Part shown: one piece after another, positions 48,124 through 57,813 of the stretch
Layout: each line of letters begins with the position of its first letter
Numbering within the stretch: the stretch's first letter is position 1
NCBI GenBank assembly: GCA_902624045.1
Contig: CACNVX010000001.1
Coordinates: 62,001-126,000, forward strand
Length of the DNA stretch: 64,000 nt
Direction of reading: 5' to 3'
Source of the DNA: an uncultured Pelagibacteraceae bacterium
GTDB taxonomy: Bacteria; Pseudomonadota; Alphaproteobacteria; Pelagibacterales; Pelagibacteraceae
Translations under genes and position numbers: made by a program
The notes under the pieces: model-generated
What the model saw: only the letters and a program-made list of their open reading frames with translations
What the model was told of the DNA's origin: nothing
Database searches by the model: none

Positions 48124-49530
48124 ATGTCATTATTTAGAGTAAAATATTTAAGTTTTTTTTTTATATTAATTTCTTTTTTATCTTTTTTTAATATTCTTTA
48201 TTCTTATTACTTTAATCTTTATTTAAATCTTAACACTTATTATTATAGTTTGATAGTATCAGCATTCATAGGATTAATATTTTATAAAATTAAACTTAAA
48301 GATAGTAAACCGACAATATTTGAAAAAATTTTGACTATTTTGTTAGGTTATATTTTTATGCCATTAGTTTTGTCAATTCCATTATACTTGAGCATATATA
48401 ATTTAACTTTTTTAAATGCTTATTTTGAGTCTGTTTCAGGATTTACATCCACTGGTTTCACTATATTTGATAACATAAAGCATATTGATCAAGGCCTTAT
48501 CTTATGGAGGTCATCAATACAATGGATAGGAGGATTATATTTTTTATATTCTATAATATATCTAATAGATATTTATGATGAAAGTTTGAAAAAATCTTTA
48601 ACAAACTTTTTATCTTTCAATTCCTCTGAGATTTTAAAACAGACTGTAAAAATATTTTTATTATATTCTGGATTAACAATGATAATTTTTATTTTTTTAA
48701 ATATTTTTGGAGTTAGAACATTTAACTCCTTAAATTTAGCTATGACAATAATATCTTCAGGAGGTTTTTTACCAGTAAATGACCTTTCTAAAATTTTAAT
48801 TCATAATTCACAGATAATTGTTTTTTCAATTTTAATGTTAATATCATTTTTTAGTATATTTTTTATTTATAATTTAGTCTTCTTCAGAAATAAAAATTTA
48901 AATTTTTTTTATGAAGATATACATCTGTTTATTTATTTTTTATTCGTTTTAAGTATTTTTTTTGTTTTTTTTAGTTATGATAATAATTTTACCTACAATT
49001 TATTTTCATTAGTGAGTAGCATTTCTAATATCGGTATTTCTTTAAATATAGACCAAAATAATTTAAGTTTCGTATATTTAATATTAGTAATTTTAGGCGG
49101 TTCTTTTTTTTCAACTAGCTCTGGAATAAAATTTTTAAAAATATATTCTTTAACAAAATATTCAATTAATCAAATTCTGTCATTTAGTAAACCTAAAAAT
49201 GTATTTATGAACAAACTTGTTTTTTCTAAAATTAACTTTGACACAAAAGACATAAATAAATATTTTTTAACAGTTTTGATTTTTATTATATCACTTTTTG
49301 TATTAACAATGTTTTTATCGTTAAATAATATACAATTTGAATATGCATTTAAATTAGCTGTGTTAACTTTGATGAATACAGTTAATTCTTCAGCATATGG
49401 AATTTCTGAATTTAATTTTGAAAACATTAATTTTTTATCCAAATATTTTCTTATTATTTTTATGATTATTGGTAGAGTTGAGCTTTTATCTTTATTGTTA
49501 ATCGCAAAAAAATTTCTTTTTAAATATTAA
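48124..49530 (+). CDS. trkH: Trk potassium transporter membrane subunit
   Basis: Channel-like K+ uptake subunit. About 10 membrane helices and four pore loops, each with the selectivity-filter type Gly: SGFTSTGFTIFD, TIISSGGFLPVND, SSISNIGISLN and NTVNSSAYGISEF; also GGSFFSTSSGIKFLK. 468 aa is normal. Phe/Ile-rich and very AT-rich. It lies 3 bases after trkA. Confidence 0.92.
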   Translation: MSLFRVKYLSFFFILISFLSFFNILYSYYFNLYLNLNTYYYSLIVSAFIGLIFYKIKLKDSKPTIFEKILTILLGYIFMPLVLSIPLYLSIYNLTFLNAYFESVSGFTSTGFTIFDNIKHIDQGLILWRSSIQWIGGLYFLYSIIYLIDIYDESLKKSLTNFLSFNSSEILKQTVKIFLLYSGLTMIIFIFLNIFGVRTFNSLNLAMTIISSGGFLPVNDLSKILIHNSQIIVFSILMLISFFSIFFIYNLVFFRNKNLNFFYEDIHLFIYFLFVLSIFFVFFSYDNNFTYNLFSLVSSISNIGISLNIDQNNLSFVYLILVILGGSFFSTSSGIKFLKIYSLTKYSINQILSFSKPKNVFMNKLVFSKINFDTKDINKYFLTVLIFIISLFVLTMFLSLNNIQFEYAFKLAVLTLMNTVNSSAYGISEFNFENINFLSKYFLIIFMIIGRVELLSLLLIAKKFLFKY

Positions 49531-49561
49531 TTTGGTATTATAAGTATTATTAAATATATTT

Positions 49562-49638
49562 GCGCCCTTAGCTCAGCTGGATAGAGCATCGGTTTTCTAA
49601 ACCGAGGGTCGTAGGTTCGAATCCTTCAGGGCGCGCCA
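49562..49638 (+). tRNA. tRNA-Arg (TCT)
   Basis: A complete cloverleaf with encoded CCA. Acceptor GCGCCCT (49562-49568) pairs with AGGGCGC (49628-49634); D stem GCTC/GAGC; anticodon stem TCGGT/ACCGA with loop TTTCTAA and anticodon TCT (49596-49598), reading AGA, a codon favoured in AT-rich genomes. The T stem (GTAGG/CCTTC) contains one T-T mismatch. Confidence 0.95.
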
Positions 49639-49813
49639 TTACTGACTTTTTCACACCATAAATATTTGAAATATCGCTTGACTAGAATTTATATAAATTA
49701 ACTTTTAACATTATTTTATCTTGAAGAGTAATTTCTTACATGTTTAAATTGAAAATATTCAAAAGTAATTTTGAATTATTTGTTAACAAATAAAATAACA
49801 TAAAGGAAGAATA

Positions 49814-50854
49814 ATGTTTAAATACGTAAAACAATTAACTTCTTTAGTCGCTATGGTTGCGGTGTTGTTTACTTTTACAACAGAAACTATGGCTGCTAAA
49901 AAATCTAAAACACTTAAAAACACTCAAAAGAAGGGTTTTGTAAGATGTGGAGTATCTCAAGGTCTTCCAGGATTTTCTAATGCTGATGCAGCAGGAAATT
50001 GGACTGGTATTGACGTTGACGTATGTAGAGCAGTAGCTGCTGCAGTACTAGGTGATGCAAACAAAGTTAAGTTTACACCATTAAGTGCTAAAGAAAGGTT
50101 TACAGCTTTAACTTCTGGTGAGATTGATATCTTATCAAGAAACACAACTTGGACTCTTTCTAGAGATGCTGATATCGGACTTACTTTCGTTGGAGTAAAC
50201 TTCTACGATGGTCAAGGTTTCATGGTTAGAAAAAGTTCTGGTATAACTTCAACAAGCCAATTTAAAGATGGTATCTCAGCTTGTACAAACATTGGTACAA
50301 CAACTGAGTTAAATATGAGAGACTTCTTTAATTCTAAAGGAATTTCTTATGAGCCAGTTGCATTTGAAAAAGCTGATGAAGTCGTAGCTGCATATGATGC
50401 TGGTAGATGTGATACTTACACTACTGATAAATCAGGTTTAGCTGCACAAAGAACAAAAATGTCTAACCCAGATGAGCATATCGTATTACCTGAAACTGTT
50501 TCTAAAGAACCTTTAGGACCAGTTGTTAGACAGGGTGACTCAGTGTGGGAAGACATCGTAAGATGGTCTTTAAATGCTATGATTGAAGCGGAAGAGTACG
50601 GAATTACTTCTGCTAATGCAGACTCAATGAAAACTTCAGATAACCCAGCTGTTAAAAGATTAGTTGGTGCTGAAGGTGAATTAGGTGCTGCTTTTGGTCT
50701 AGACAATGAGTGGAGTTTAAGAATTATTAAGCAAGTTGGTAACTATGGAGAAAGCTATAAAAGAAATATAGCTGACACTGGGATTTTACCTGACAGAGGT
50801 CCAAATGAATTATGGACTAAAGGTGGAATTCTTTATGTACCACCTGCAAGATAA
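49814..50854 (+). CDS. aapJ: General L-amino acid ABC transporter, substrate-binding protein
   Basis: Periplasmic binding protein for a broad amino-acid importer (AapJQMP/BztABCD). Seen: a signal peptide (about residues 1-28, ending TMAAKK), VRCGVSQGLPGFSNADAAGNWTGIDVD-type N terminus (landmark VRCGVSQGLPGFS), GEIDILSRNTTWTLSRD, CTNIGTTTELNMRDFF and RCDTYTTDKSGLAAQR. 346 aa is normal. Ribosome binding site AAGGAAGA. Lower AT bias in its codons suggests high expression, as seen for this protein in SAR11. A terminator hairpin follows it. Confidence 0.95.
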   Translation: MFKYVKQLTSLVAMVAVLFTFTTETMAAKKSKTLKNTQKKGFVRCGVSQGLPGFSNADAAGNWTGIDVDVCRAVAAAVLGDANKVKFTPLSAKERFTALTSGEIDILSRNTTWTLSRDADIGLTFVGVNFYDGQGFMVRKSSGITSTSQFKDGISACTNIGTTTELNMRDFFNSKGISYEPVAFEKADEVVAAYDAGRCDTYTTDKSGLAAQRTKMSNPDEHIVLPETVSKEPLGPVVRQGDSVWEDIVRWSLNAMIEAEEYGITSANADSMKTSDNPAVKRLVGAEGELGAAFGLDNEWSLRIIKQVGNYGESYKRNIADTGILPDRGPNELWTKGGILYVPPAR

Positions 50855-50873
50855 TTGCACATTTAACTAATTA

Positions 50874-50906
50874 AAAAGGGCTAGATTTTTCTAGCCCTTT
50901 TTTTTA
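50874..50906 (+). terminator. Intrinsic terminator between aapJ and aapQ
   Basis: An 11 bp stem, AAAAGGGCTAG (50874-50884) with CTAGCCCTTTT (50891-50901), loop ATTTTT, followed by a T-run to 50905. It is a strong intrinsic terminator. Located inside the operon, it would lower expression of the permease and ATPase genes relative to the binding protein. Confidence 0.88.
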
Positions 50907-50917
50907 TAAGCGTTCAG

Positions 50918-52069
50918 ATGGACTTAAAATTACAAAAAATCATTCCCCAATTAATTACTGTTTTAGTTGTAGTACTAGTTTTTGGATTTTTTACATATAA
51001 CGCACAAATCAATATGGAAAATAGAGGTATTGATTTTGGTTATGGGTTTCTTTCTCAGGAGTCTTCATTTGACGTTCAGTTTTCTCTAATTGAATACGAT
51101 GGATCGCATTCTTACTTTCGTGCATATTTAGTAGGTTTACTCAATACTATTTTAGTTTCTGTAATTGGAATTATTTTTGCAACTATTCTTGGTGTAATAG
51201 TCGGTGTAGCAAGACTGTCTCCAAACTATTTAATAAATCAGTTTGCCGCTTTTTATGTAGAGTTTTTTAGAAATATACCGCTACTTTTACAAATATTTTT
51301 TTGGTATTTTGCTGCTTTAAGAGCACTACCATTACCTCAGGACGCGGATGCAATCTTAGGTGTTTTTTATTTAACAATAAAAGGTTTATATGTGCCAGCG
51401 TTTATTTGGGAAAATCTAAATGTGTTTTTATATTCATTAATTGCAGCAATTGTAGCGATTGTTGTAATAAGAATTCATGCTCGAAAGGTTCAGGAAACAC
51501 AAGGAAAACAGCTACCAGTCTTTTGGATTGCAATAGGTTTAATTTTTATTTTGCCTTTATTAAGCTTTTTAATAGGAGGCGTTAGCCTATCTTTTGAAAT
51601 ACCAAAATTAAAACAATTAGCAACAACCTCATTTATCTACGAAGGTGGAGTAAGCTTACCTCCAGAGTTAATAGCTTTAACTTTGTCATTAGCGCTGTAC
51701 ACAGCAACTTTTATAGCTGAGTGTGTTAGAGCTGGAATTCAAGGAGTTGGAAAAGGTCAAAAAGAAGCTGCTGCATCTATTGGTTTAAACCCTAACCAAG
51801 TTTTAAAGTTGGTTGTGATGCCACAGGCTTTAAGAATTATTATTCCACCAACAACCAATCAATATTTAAATCTAACTAAGAATTCATCTCTAGCAGCTGC
51901 TATTGCTTACCCTGATTTAGTATTAGTTTTTGCTGGTACAGCGCTTATGCAAACTGGTAAAGCTATTGAAATTGTATCTATTACAATGCTTACATATTTA
52001 AGTTTAAGTATTTCAATTTCTATTTTAATGAATTGGTATAATAAAAAAATTGCTATTAAGGAAAAATAA
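50918..52069 (+). CDS. aapQ: General L-amino acid ABC transporter permease AapQ
   Basis: One of two permeases of the amino-acid importer. Seen: several membrane helices with a 30-70 residue insertion typical of AapQ, EFFRNIPLLLQIFFWYFA, and the coupling loop KGQKEAAASIGLNPNQVLKLVVMPQALR region (landmark KEAAASIGLNPNQ). 383 aa is normal. It follows the terminator by 12 bases and touches aapM. Confidence 0.94.
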   Translation: MDLKLQKIIPQLITVLVVVLVFGFFTYNAQINMENRGIDFGYGFLSQESSFDVQFSLIEYDGSHSYFRAYLVGLLNTILVSVIGIIFATILGVIVGVARLSPNYLINQFAAFYVEFFRNIPLLLQIFFWYFAALRALPLPQDADAILGVFYLTIKGLYVPAFIWENLNVFLYSLIAAIVAIVVIRIHARKVQETQGKQLPVFWIAIGLIFILPLLSFLIGGVSLSFEIPKLKQLATTSFIYEGGVSLPPELIALTLSLALYTATFIAECVRAGIQGVGKGQKEAAASIGLNPNQVLKLVVMPQALRIIIPPTTNQYLNLTKNSSLAAAIAYPDLVLVFAGTALMQTGKAIEIVSITMLTYLSLSISISILMNWYNKKIAIKEK

Positions 52070-53512
52070 ATGTCAAAAATTAATTTTTTAAAACCAGACA
52101 AAGATAACTTGACTACCTTTTTATACATTGGTTCATTTTTATTTGTTATTAGTGTTATAGATGTTTTTCTCAATTCATTTTTTAGTTTAAATATAACAGG
52201 ATTTCTACCTTCATCTTTAAGTTTTATAGTTCCAATTATATTAGGATTTATAGGATTATATTTTATCAGAATTGAGCATAGTGGTTATAAGTTTTTAGAC
52301 CAAGTAAATAAAAATATAAATACGAATAATTTTAATGCAATTTTATCGTTATTAATCATTTTTATAATTATTAAAGCAACTCCCCCAATTTTAAGTTGGT
52401 TTGTAGTTGACGCAAGTTTTGCTGGAGATAGTAAAGATGTTTGTTCTGGCACAGGAGCTTGTTGGACTTATATAAAAGTCTGGTTTAGAAGATTTATGTA
52501 TGGAATGTATCCTAATGCTGAGCAATGGAGAATAAATTTATCTTTTATTGCGTTAGCTCTTTTAGGTTCTGTTGGATATTTTGCGACAGAAAAGTATAAA
52601 AAATATTTAACTTTATACTACGTTATAATTTATCCTTTTATTGCATTTTTATTTATTTTCTTTTTTATATCAGGTGGTCCTATTTTTTTTGATTTCTCTT
52701 ATGGAATAATTGCAGCAGTAATTTCTATAATTGTTGGTTTTTTTATTCCAAGTAAATTTAAATTTTATTATTTTATATTTGTACCTATTACTTTGTATAT
52801 AGTTTTGAAATATTTTGTTTTTTATGAGGAATTGATTGAACTAGGTAAATTAGATGGATTAAACTGGGTTGAGACTGGAGCTTGGGGTGGATTATCATTA
52901 ACATTTATAATTTCTTTTTTCTGTTTAATTTTCTGTTTTCCTATTGGAATGGCTTTTGCTTTAGGTAGAAGATCAGATTTTCCATTAATAAGATATATAT
53001 CGATTGGTTTTATTGAGTTTTGGAGAGGTGTTCCATTAATTACAGTTTTATTTATGTCTGCAGTGATGTTTCCAATGTTTTTGCCTGCAGATTTTTTTAT
53101 AGATAAATTAGTCAGATGCATAATAGCTATTTCATTATTTGAAGCTGCTTATGTTGCAGAAGTTATTAGAGGTGGTTTACAAGCGTTACCACGTGGTCAA
53201 TATGAGGCTGCAAAATCACTTGGAATGGGTTATTGGCGAATGCATATATTTGTAATTTTGCCTCAAGCTTTAAAACTTGTAATTCCAGGTATTGCTAATA
53301 CATTTTTGGCTTTAGTAAAAGATACACCTTTAATATTTGTGGTTGGTTTATTAGAAATAGTAGGAATGTTAAATTTAGCAAAAACCAATCCTAAATGGTT
53401 AGGATTTGCAATGGAAGGCTACGTATTTGCTGCAATAATTTTCTGGATTATTTGTTATGCAATGAGTAAGTATAGCTATAATCTAGAACAGAAATATAAA
53501 ACAGAACGATAA
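52070..53512 (+). CDS. aapM: General L-amino acid ABC transporter permease AapM
   Basis: Second permease of the importer. About 11 membrane helices; the N-terminal half is specific to AapM, and the C-terminal half carries ALGRRSDFPLIRYISIGFIEFWRGVPLI region (landmark FIEFWRGVPLITVLFM) and the coupling loop RGQYEAAKSLGMGYWRMHIFVILPQALK region. At 480 aa it is longer than rhizobial AapM (about 385), with extra N-terminal membrane helices. Confidence 0.93.
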   Translation: MSKINFLKPDKDNLTTFLYIGSFLFVISVIDVFLNSFFSLNITGFLPSSLSFIVPIILGFIGLYFIRIEHSGYKFLDQVNKNINTNNFNAILSLLIIFIIIKATPPILSWFVVDASFAGDSKDVCSGTGACWTYIKVWFRRFMYGMYPNAEQWRINLSFIALALLGSVGYFATEKYKKYLTLYYVIIYPFIAFLFIFFFISGGPIFFDFSYGIIAAVISIIVGFFIPSKFKFYYFIFVPITLYIVLKYFVFYEELIELGKLDGLNWVETGAWGGLSLTFIISFFCLIFCFPIGMAFALGRRSDFPLIRYISIGFIEFWRGVPLITVLFMSAVMFPMFLPADFFIDKLVRCIIAISLFEAAYVAEVIRGGLQALPRGQYEAAKSLGMGYWRMHIFVILPQALKLVIPGIANTFLALVKDTPLIFVVGLLEIVGMLNLAKTNPKWLGFAMEGYVFAAIIFWIICYAMSKYSYNLEQKYKTER

Positions 53513-53515
53513 ATT

Positions 53516-54250
53516 ATGTCAGACAGTATTATTCAAATAAAAAATATGAATAAATGGTTTGGTGATTTTCAAGTTTTAAAAGACATTAATCTAGAAGTGA
53601 AAGCAAAAGAAAAAATTGTTGTTTGTGGGCCTTCAGGATCTGGCAAATCCACATTAATTAGATGTATAAATAGATTAGAGGAACATCAACAAGGAGATAT
53701 TATCGTTGATGGAAACACTTTGACGGAAGATACAAAAAATATTGAAAAAATTAGAGCGGAAGTTGGTATGGTATTTCAACAGTTTAACTTATTTCCACAT
53801 TTATCAATTGTAGATAATTGCACACTCGCACCTATTTGGGTAAAGAAAATGCCAAAAAAAGAAGCAGAAGAATTAGCTTTAAAACATTTGGAAAGAGTTC
53901 AAATACTTGATCAAGCACAAAAATTTCCAGGTCAATTGTCAGGTGGTCAACAACAAAGGGTCGCTATAGCTAGAGCACTTTGTATGGAGCCGAAAATAAT
54001 GTTATTTGATGAACCTACATCAGCTTTAGATCCAGAGATGATTAAAGAAGTTTTAGACGTAATGGTAGATTTGGCAAATCAAGGAATGACAATGATAGTT
54101 GTAACGCATGAGATGGGATTTGCTAAAGAAGTAGCTGATGAAGTTATTTTTATGGATGAAGGAATGATTGTTGAAAGAGCCGAAACTAAAGAGTTTTTTG
54201 CTAACCCTAAGAGCGATAGGACTAAGCTCTTTTTAAGTCAAATATTATAA
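53516..54250 (+). CDS. aapP: General L-amino acid ABC transporter ATP-binding protein
   Basis: ATPase for AapQM. Seen: Walker [28 protein letters not shown] (Q-loop), signature [15 protein letters not shown], Walker [16 protein letters not shown] and [13 protein letters not shown] (H-loop). 244 aa is normal. It ends the aap operon; a weak hairpin (54262-54282) without a T-run follows. Confidence 0.95.
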   Translation: MSDSIIQIKNMNKWFGDFQVLKDINLEVKAKEKIVVCGPSGSGKSTLIRCINRLEEHQQGDIIVDGNTLTEDTKNIEKIRAEVGMVFQQFNLFPHLSIVDNCTLAPIWVKKMPKKEAEELALKHLERVQILDQAQKFPGQLSGGQQQRVAIARALCMEPKIMLFDEPTSALDPEMIKEVLDVMVDLANQGMTMIVVTHEMGFAKEVADEVIFMDEGMIVERAETKEFFANPKSDRTKLFLSQIL

Positions 54251-54436
54251 AAATATATAATAATTTAGAGAAATTCTAAATTACACGAACCAAATATGTT
54301 TCTTTTGCATTCAACTAATGCTTGACAATGTTTGGGTTTTTCTAAATTTCTTATAAAAAATAATAAATTTTTCTATTGCAGTAACATTAATAAATATGTT
54401 CAATAGTATTTTAAAATTTAATTAAGAGGGGTCTTA
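54251..54436. other. Intergenic region between aapP and the XRE regulator
   Basis: 186 bases without a gene. It holds an 8 bp stem with AATTTAGA (54262-54269) and TCTAAATT (54275-54282) after aapP, a TTGACA at 54322-54327 without a well-spaced -10 box, and a strong ribosome binding site AAGAGGGG (54424-54431) for the next gene. No repeat or RNA gene is evident. Confidence 0.5.
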
Positions 54437-54808
54437 ATGGAAGATAATTTCAACAAACACTTAGGCAATAAGCTTAAGCTAAGAAGATTAGCTTTGGGTT
54501 TGACGCAGACTAAAGTGGCGAAAGCTATAAACGTTACATTTCAACAAATACAAAAATATGAAAAAGGTACGAATGGTGTAAGTTCAATTAGATTACTACA
54601 ACTTTCTAATTACTTGAAAGTACCAATTAATTATTTTTTTGAAGATTTTTCAGAATACTTAGTAAATTTAGAAAAATCACAAGAAGGTCACATGAATGTT
54701 AATTATAATTTTTTAGTAAAATTATATTCAGAACTTAATGCTGATCAAAAACTGAAATTAAATAAATCTTTACAAATATCAGGATCCAATATTTCAAAAG
54801 CAGTTTAA
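54437..54808 (+). CDS. XRE-family helix-turn-helix transcriptional regulator
   Basis: 123 aa DNA-binding protein. The Cro/CI-type helix-turn-helix lies at about residues 10-65: LGNKLKLRRLALGLTQTKVAKAINVTFQQIQKYEKGTNGVS region (landmarks GLTQTKVAKAINV and QQIQKYEKG). It is followed by LRLLQLSNYLKVPINYFFEDF, typical of an XRE class widespread in alphaproteobacteria; targets are unknown. The C-terminal part is a short helical tail. Unusually strong ribosome binding site for this window. Confidence 0.88.
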   Translation: MEDNFNKHLGNKLKLRRLALGLTQTKVAKAINVTFQQIQKYEKGTNGVSSIRLLQLSNYLKVPINYFFEDFSEYLVNLEKSQEGHMNVNYNFLVKLYSELNADQKLKLNKSLQISGSNISKAV

Positions 54809-54862
54809 AATTAATTTGTCTCTGACCCCATATTAATTTTTTTATAACTATTTGATTTTTCT

Positions 54863-54938
54863 TGGCTCCTCGGGCAGGACTCGAACCTGCGACCAATTGA
54901 TTAACAGTCAACTGCTCTACCAACTGAGCTACCGAGGA
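54863..54938 (-). tRNA. tRNA-Asn (GTT)
   Basis: On the minus strand: acceptor TCCTCGG, D arm GCTC-AGTTGGTA-GAGC, anticodon loop CTGTTAA with anticodon GTT (plus-strand AAC at 54903-54905), T arm GCAGG-TTCGAGT-CCTGC, acceptor CCGAGGA, discriminator G and encoded CCA. Confidence 0.96.
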
Positions 54939-54987
54939 ATGTAAAAAACCAACTTACTTTTTTTTAAAACTAAAACAAGATTTTTTT

Positions 54988-55061
54988 TGGAGGCAACGCC
55001 CGGAATCGAACCGGGATACAAGGATTTGCAATCCTCTGCGTAACCATTCCGCCACGTTGCC
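54988..55061 (-). tRNA. tRNA-Cys (GCA)
   Basis: On the minus strand: acceptor GGCAACG/CGTTGCC, anticodon stem-loop GAGGA-TTGCAAA-TCCTT with anticodon GCA, T arm CCCGG-TTCGATT-CCGGG, discriminator T and encoded CCA. 74 bases, normal for bacterial tRNA-Cys. Confidence 0.96.
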
Positions 55062-55146
55062 ATCTTATTTTTAGCTAATAGCTACAGATGCCTTTTTATA
55101 ATAAATTTTTTCTATTAGTCTATTAAATAACGATCCAAATTGATTA

Positions 55147-55174
55147 TTGTTAATTTAGATTATTAAATTATAAA
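55147..55174 (+). promoter_or_regulatory. Candidate valS promoter
   Basis: TTGTTA (55147-55152), a 16-base spacer and TATAAA (55169-55174), 11 bases before the valS ATG. The match is fair, but such boxes are common in AT-rich DNA. If real, the leader would be only a few bases long. Confidence 0.4.
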
Positions 55175-55185
55175 CTTTAAAATCA

Positions 55186-57813
55186 ATGAGTAACGATAAA
55201 TATATACATTCTGATGTAGAAAATAGAATTTATTCTTATTGGGAAAAAAATGGTCTTTTTAAACCTAAAGAAAATTCAAAAAAATTCTCAATTGTAATTC
55301 CCCCACCAAACGTAACCGGTAGCTTACACATGGGTCATGCTCTCAATAATTCTATCCAAGATTTATTAGTTCGCTATCATAGGATGAATAATTTTGAAAC
55401 TTTATGGCAACCAGGTACAGACCATGCAGGAATTGCTACTCAGGCCTTAGTAGAGAAAAAATTAAGCTCTGAAAAAATTGATAAAAATGTAATTGGTAGA
55501 GAAAAATTTATTGAAAAAGTTTGGGAGTGGAAAGAGCAATATGGAGATATCATAATTAACCAATTAAAAAAACTTGGTTGCTCTTGTGATTGGTCAAGAA
55601 ATGCCTTCACTATGGATGAGAATTTATCCAAATCAGTAATTAAGGTTTTTGTAGATCTTTATAAAAAAGGACTGATCTATAAAGATAAGAAATTAGTTAA
55701 TTGGGATACAGTTTTAAAAACAGCTATTTCAGATCTAGAAGTAGATCAAAGAGAAGTAAATTCTAAAATTTATTACATTAGATACCCAATAGATGGGACT
55801 GAAGAATTCATTACAATTGCAACAACAAGGCCTGAAACAATGCTCGGTGATACAGCTATTGCCGTTAATCCTAAAGACGAAAGATTTAAATCCTTTGTTG
55901 GAAAAACCGCAACCATACCTATTGTTGAAAGAAAAATAAAAATCATTGAAGATGATTATGCTGATCCTGAGCAAGGAACAGGTGCATTAAAAATTACACC
56001 AGCGCATGATTTTAATGACTATGATGTTGGTCAAAGAAACAATCTTGAAATAATTAATATTTTTACCGAAGCGGGTAAAATAAATGAAAATGCTCCAAAA
56101 AATTATGTAGGTCTTGATAGGTTTGAAGCAAGAAAAAGAATTTTAAAAGAACTAAAAGAAAAAGAATTTTTTGTAAAAGAAGAAAATATTAAAAACAAAG
56201 TTCCTTACGGAGATAGATCTAATTCAATAATTGAACCTTTCTTAACAGAACAATGGTTTGCAGATGCTGGTAAATTGTCTATTAAAGCTAAAGAAGTTGT
56301 TAACTCAAAAAAAACTAATTTCTTTCCTGAGAATTGGTCAAAGACTTATTTCCAATGGATGGATAACATTGAGCCATGGTGTATTTCAAGACAACTTTGG
56401 TGGGGACATCAAATACCTGCATGGTATGGTCCTGATAAAAAAATTTTTGTTGCAGAAAATGAAGATGATGCAAAACAACAAGCTAAAAAACATTATGGTA
56501 AAGATGTTGAATTAAATCGTGATCCAGATGTTTTAGATACCTGGTTCTCATCTGGCTTATGGCCTTTTGCAACACTTGGATGGCCAGATGATAGTAAATT
56601 TGTGGATAAATTTTATCCAACATCAGTATTAGTTACAGGTTTTGATATTATATTTTTTTGGGTTGCCAGAATGATTATGTTTGGTACAGAATTTTTAAAT
56701 AAAGAACCATTTAAAGATATTTATGTTCATGCACTAGTTAGAGATGAGAAAGGACAGAAAATGTCTAAATCAAAAGGTAATGTAATTGATCCTTTAGATT
56801 TAATTGAAAAATATAGTGCAGATGCACTTAGATTTACATTACTTTCAATGGCATCACCAGGTACAGATGTTAAACTTTCTGAAGACAGAGTTAAGGGTTA
56901 TAGAAATTTTTTAAACAAATTATGGAATGCTAATAATTTTTTAATCACCAATGAATGTGATTTTAAAGATATAGATCAAGTTCCAAATTTAAATATAAAT
57001 ATCAATAAATGGATATATTCAGAACTTGTTGAAACTAAAGATAAGATAGAAAAAAATCTTGAAGATTATAGATTTGATGAAGCAGCTAAAAACGCTTATC
57101 AATTTGCGTGGCATTCTTATTGTGATTGGTATCTAGAACTATCTAAAACAATACTTTTTTCAGATGATGAAAAAGCTAAAGCAGAGGTTAAAAAGGTATC
57201 ATCATTTGTGTTCAAACAAATTTTGATTTTGCTACATCCCTTTATTCCTTTTGTTACAGAAGAAATTTGGCTTAAAAACAAATTTGATAATGACGGTAAT
57301 GATTATTTGATGCTTAAAAATTGGTTATCAGGTGAAATAAATAAGGATAGTACTATTGAACAGGTCGAGAATATCATTAACATTATTTCAGAGATTAGAT
57401 CATTTAAAAATGAACTAAATGTAAGCCCAGGCTCATTTATTGATGTATCAATAAGTAATATTAATAAAAATCAGAAAGAATTTATAAATACAAATGAAAT
57501 AATTCTTAAAAGACTTGGCAGAATAAATAGCATATCGGATAAAGATTTAGATAAACCAGCTGCTACAATGGTTGTTTCTGGTGATTTGTTTAAGATTTAT
57601 TTTGATAAAGATGTTGATTTAAAATTAATTAAAGAAAATTTAACAAATAAACAAAGTAAATTAGAGCAAGAGATGAATAAAATTTCTCAAAGATTAGAGA
57701 ATAAAAGTTTTGTAGATCGAGCTCCAAAAGAGATTGTTGAACAAGAAAAAAATAATTATAATAATTTAAAGAATGATATTGAGAAAATATCATTAACAAT
57801 TAAGGGTATATAA
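55186..57813 (+). CDS. valS: Valyl-tRNA synthetase
   Basis: Class I synthetase with editing domain. Seen: the HIGH motif in [18 protein letters not shown], the CP1 editing domain with [35 protein letters not shown], and the KMSKS motif in [16 protein letters not shown]; a C-terminal coiled coil (about 815-875) as in bacterial ValRS. 875 aa is slightly short. Its stop overlaps ilvD by one base. Confidence 0.97.
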   Translation: MSNDKYIHSDVENRIYSYWEKNGLFKPKENSKKFSIVIPPPNVTGSLHMGHALNNSIQDLLVRYHRMNNFETLWQPGTDHAGIATQALVEKKLSSEKIDKNVIGREKFIEKVWEWKEQYGDIIINQLKKLGCSCDWSRNAFTMDENLSKSVIKVFVDLYKKGLIYKDKKLVNWDTVLKTAISDLEVDQREVNSKIYYIRYPIDGTEEFITIATTRPETMLGDTAIAVNPKDERFKSFVGKTATIPIVERKIKIIEDDYADPEQGTGALKITPAHDFNDYDVGQRNNLEIINIFTEAGKINENAPKNYVGLDRFEARKRILKELKEKEFFVKEENIKNKVPYGDRSNSIIEPFLTEQWFADAGKLSIKAKEVVNSKKTNFFPENWSKTYFQWMDNIEPWCISRQLWWGHQIPAWYGPDKKIFVAENEDDAKQQAKKHYGKDVELNRDPDVLDTWFSSGLWPFATLGWPDDSKFVDKFYPTSVLVTGFDIIFFWVARMIMFGTEFLNKEPFKDIYVHALVRDEKGQKMSKSKGNVIDPLDLIEKYSADALRFTLLSMASPGTDVKLSEDRVKGYRNFLNKLWNANNFLITNECDFKDIDQVPNLNININKWIYSELVETKDKIEKNLEDYRFDEAAKNAYQFAWHSYCDWYLELSKTILFSDDEKAKAEVKKVSSFVFKQILILLHPFIPFVTEEIWLKNKFDNDGNDYLMLKNWLSGEINKDSTIEQVENIINIISEIRSFKNELNVSPGSFIDVSISNINKNQKEFINTNEIILKRLGRINSISDKDLDKPAATMVVSGDLFKIYFDKDVDLKLIKENLTNKQSKLEQEMNKISQRLENKSFVDRAPKEIVEQEKNNYNNLKNDIEKISLTIKGI

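Larger units (their letters stand above)
54809..55185. other. Protein-free stretch with two minus-strand tRNA genes
   Basis: 377 bases without a protein gene. It holds tRNA-Asn (54863-54938) and tRNA-Cys (54988-55061), both on the minus strand, and the promoter region of valS. The 124 bases at 55062-55185 must carry the minus-strand promoter of the tRNAs and the plus-strand promoter of valS. Confidence 0.7.

Noticed and set aside
49678..49711. TTGACT upstream of aapJ as a -35 box
   Set aside because: The nearest -10-like boxes are at 8 or 22 bases, not 16-18, so the true aapJ promoter remains unidentified.
54322..54356. TTGACA followed by TTATAA as a promoter for the XRE gene
   Set aside because: The spacing (23 bases) is too long for a sigma-70 promoter, and no well-placed -10 box was found.
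54411..54425. TTAA-N7-TTAA, the CtrA box pattern, upstream of the XRE regulator
   Set aside because: In DNA this AT-rich the pattern should appear many times by chance, and no second site or cell-cycle gene is nearby.
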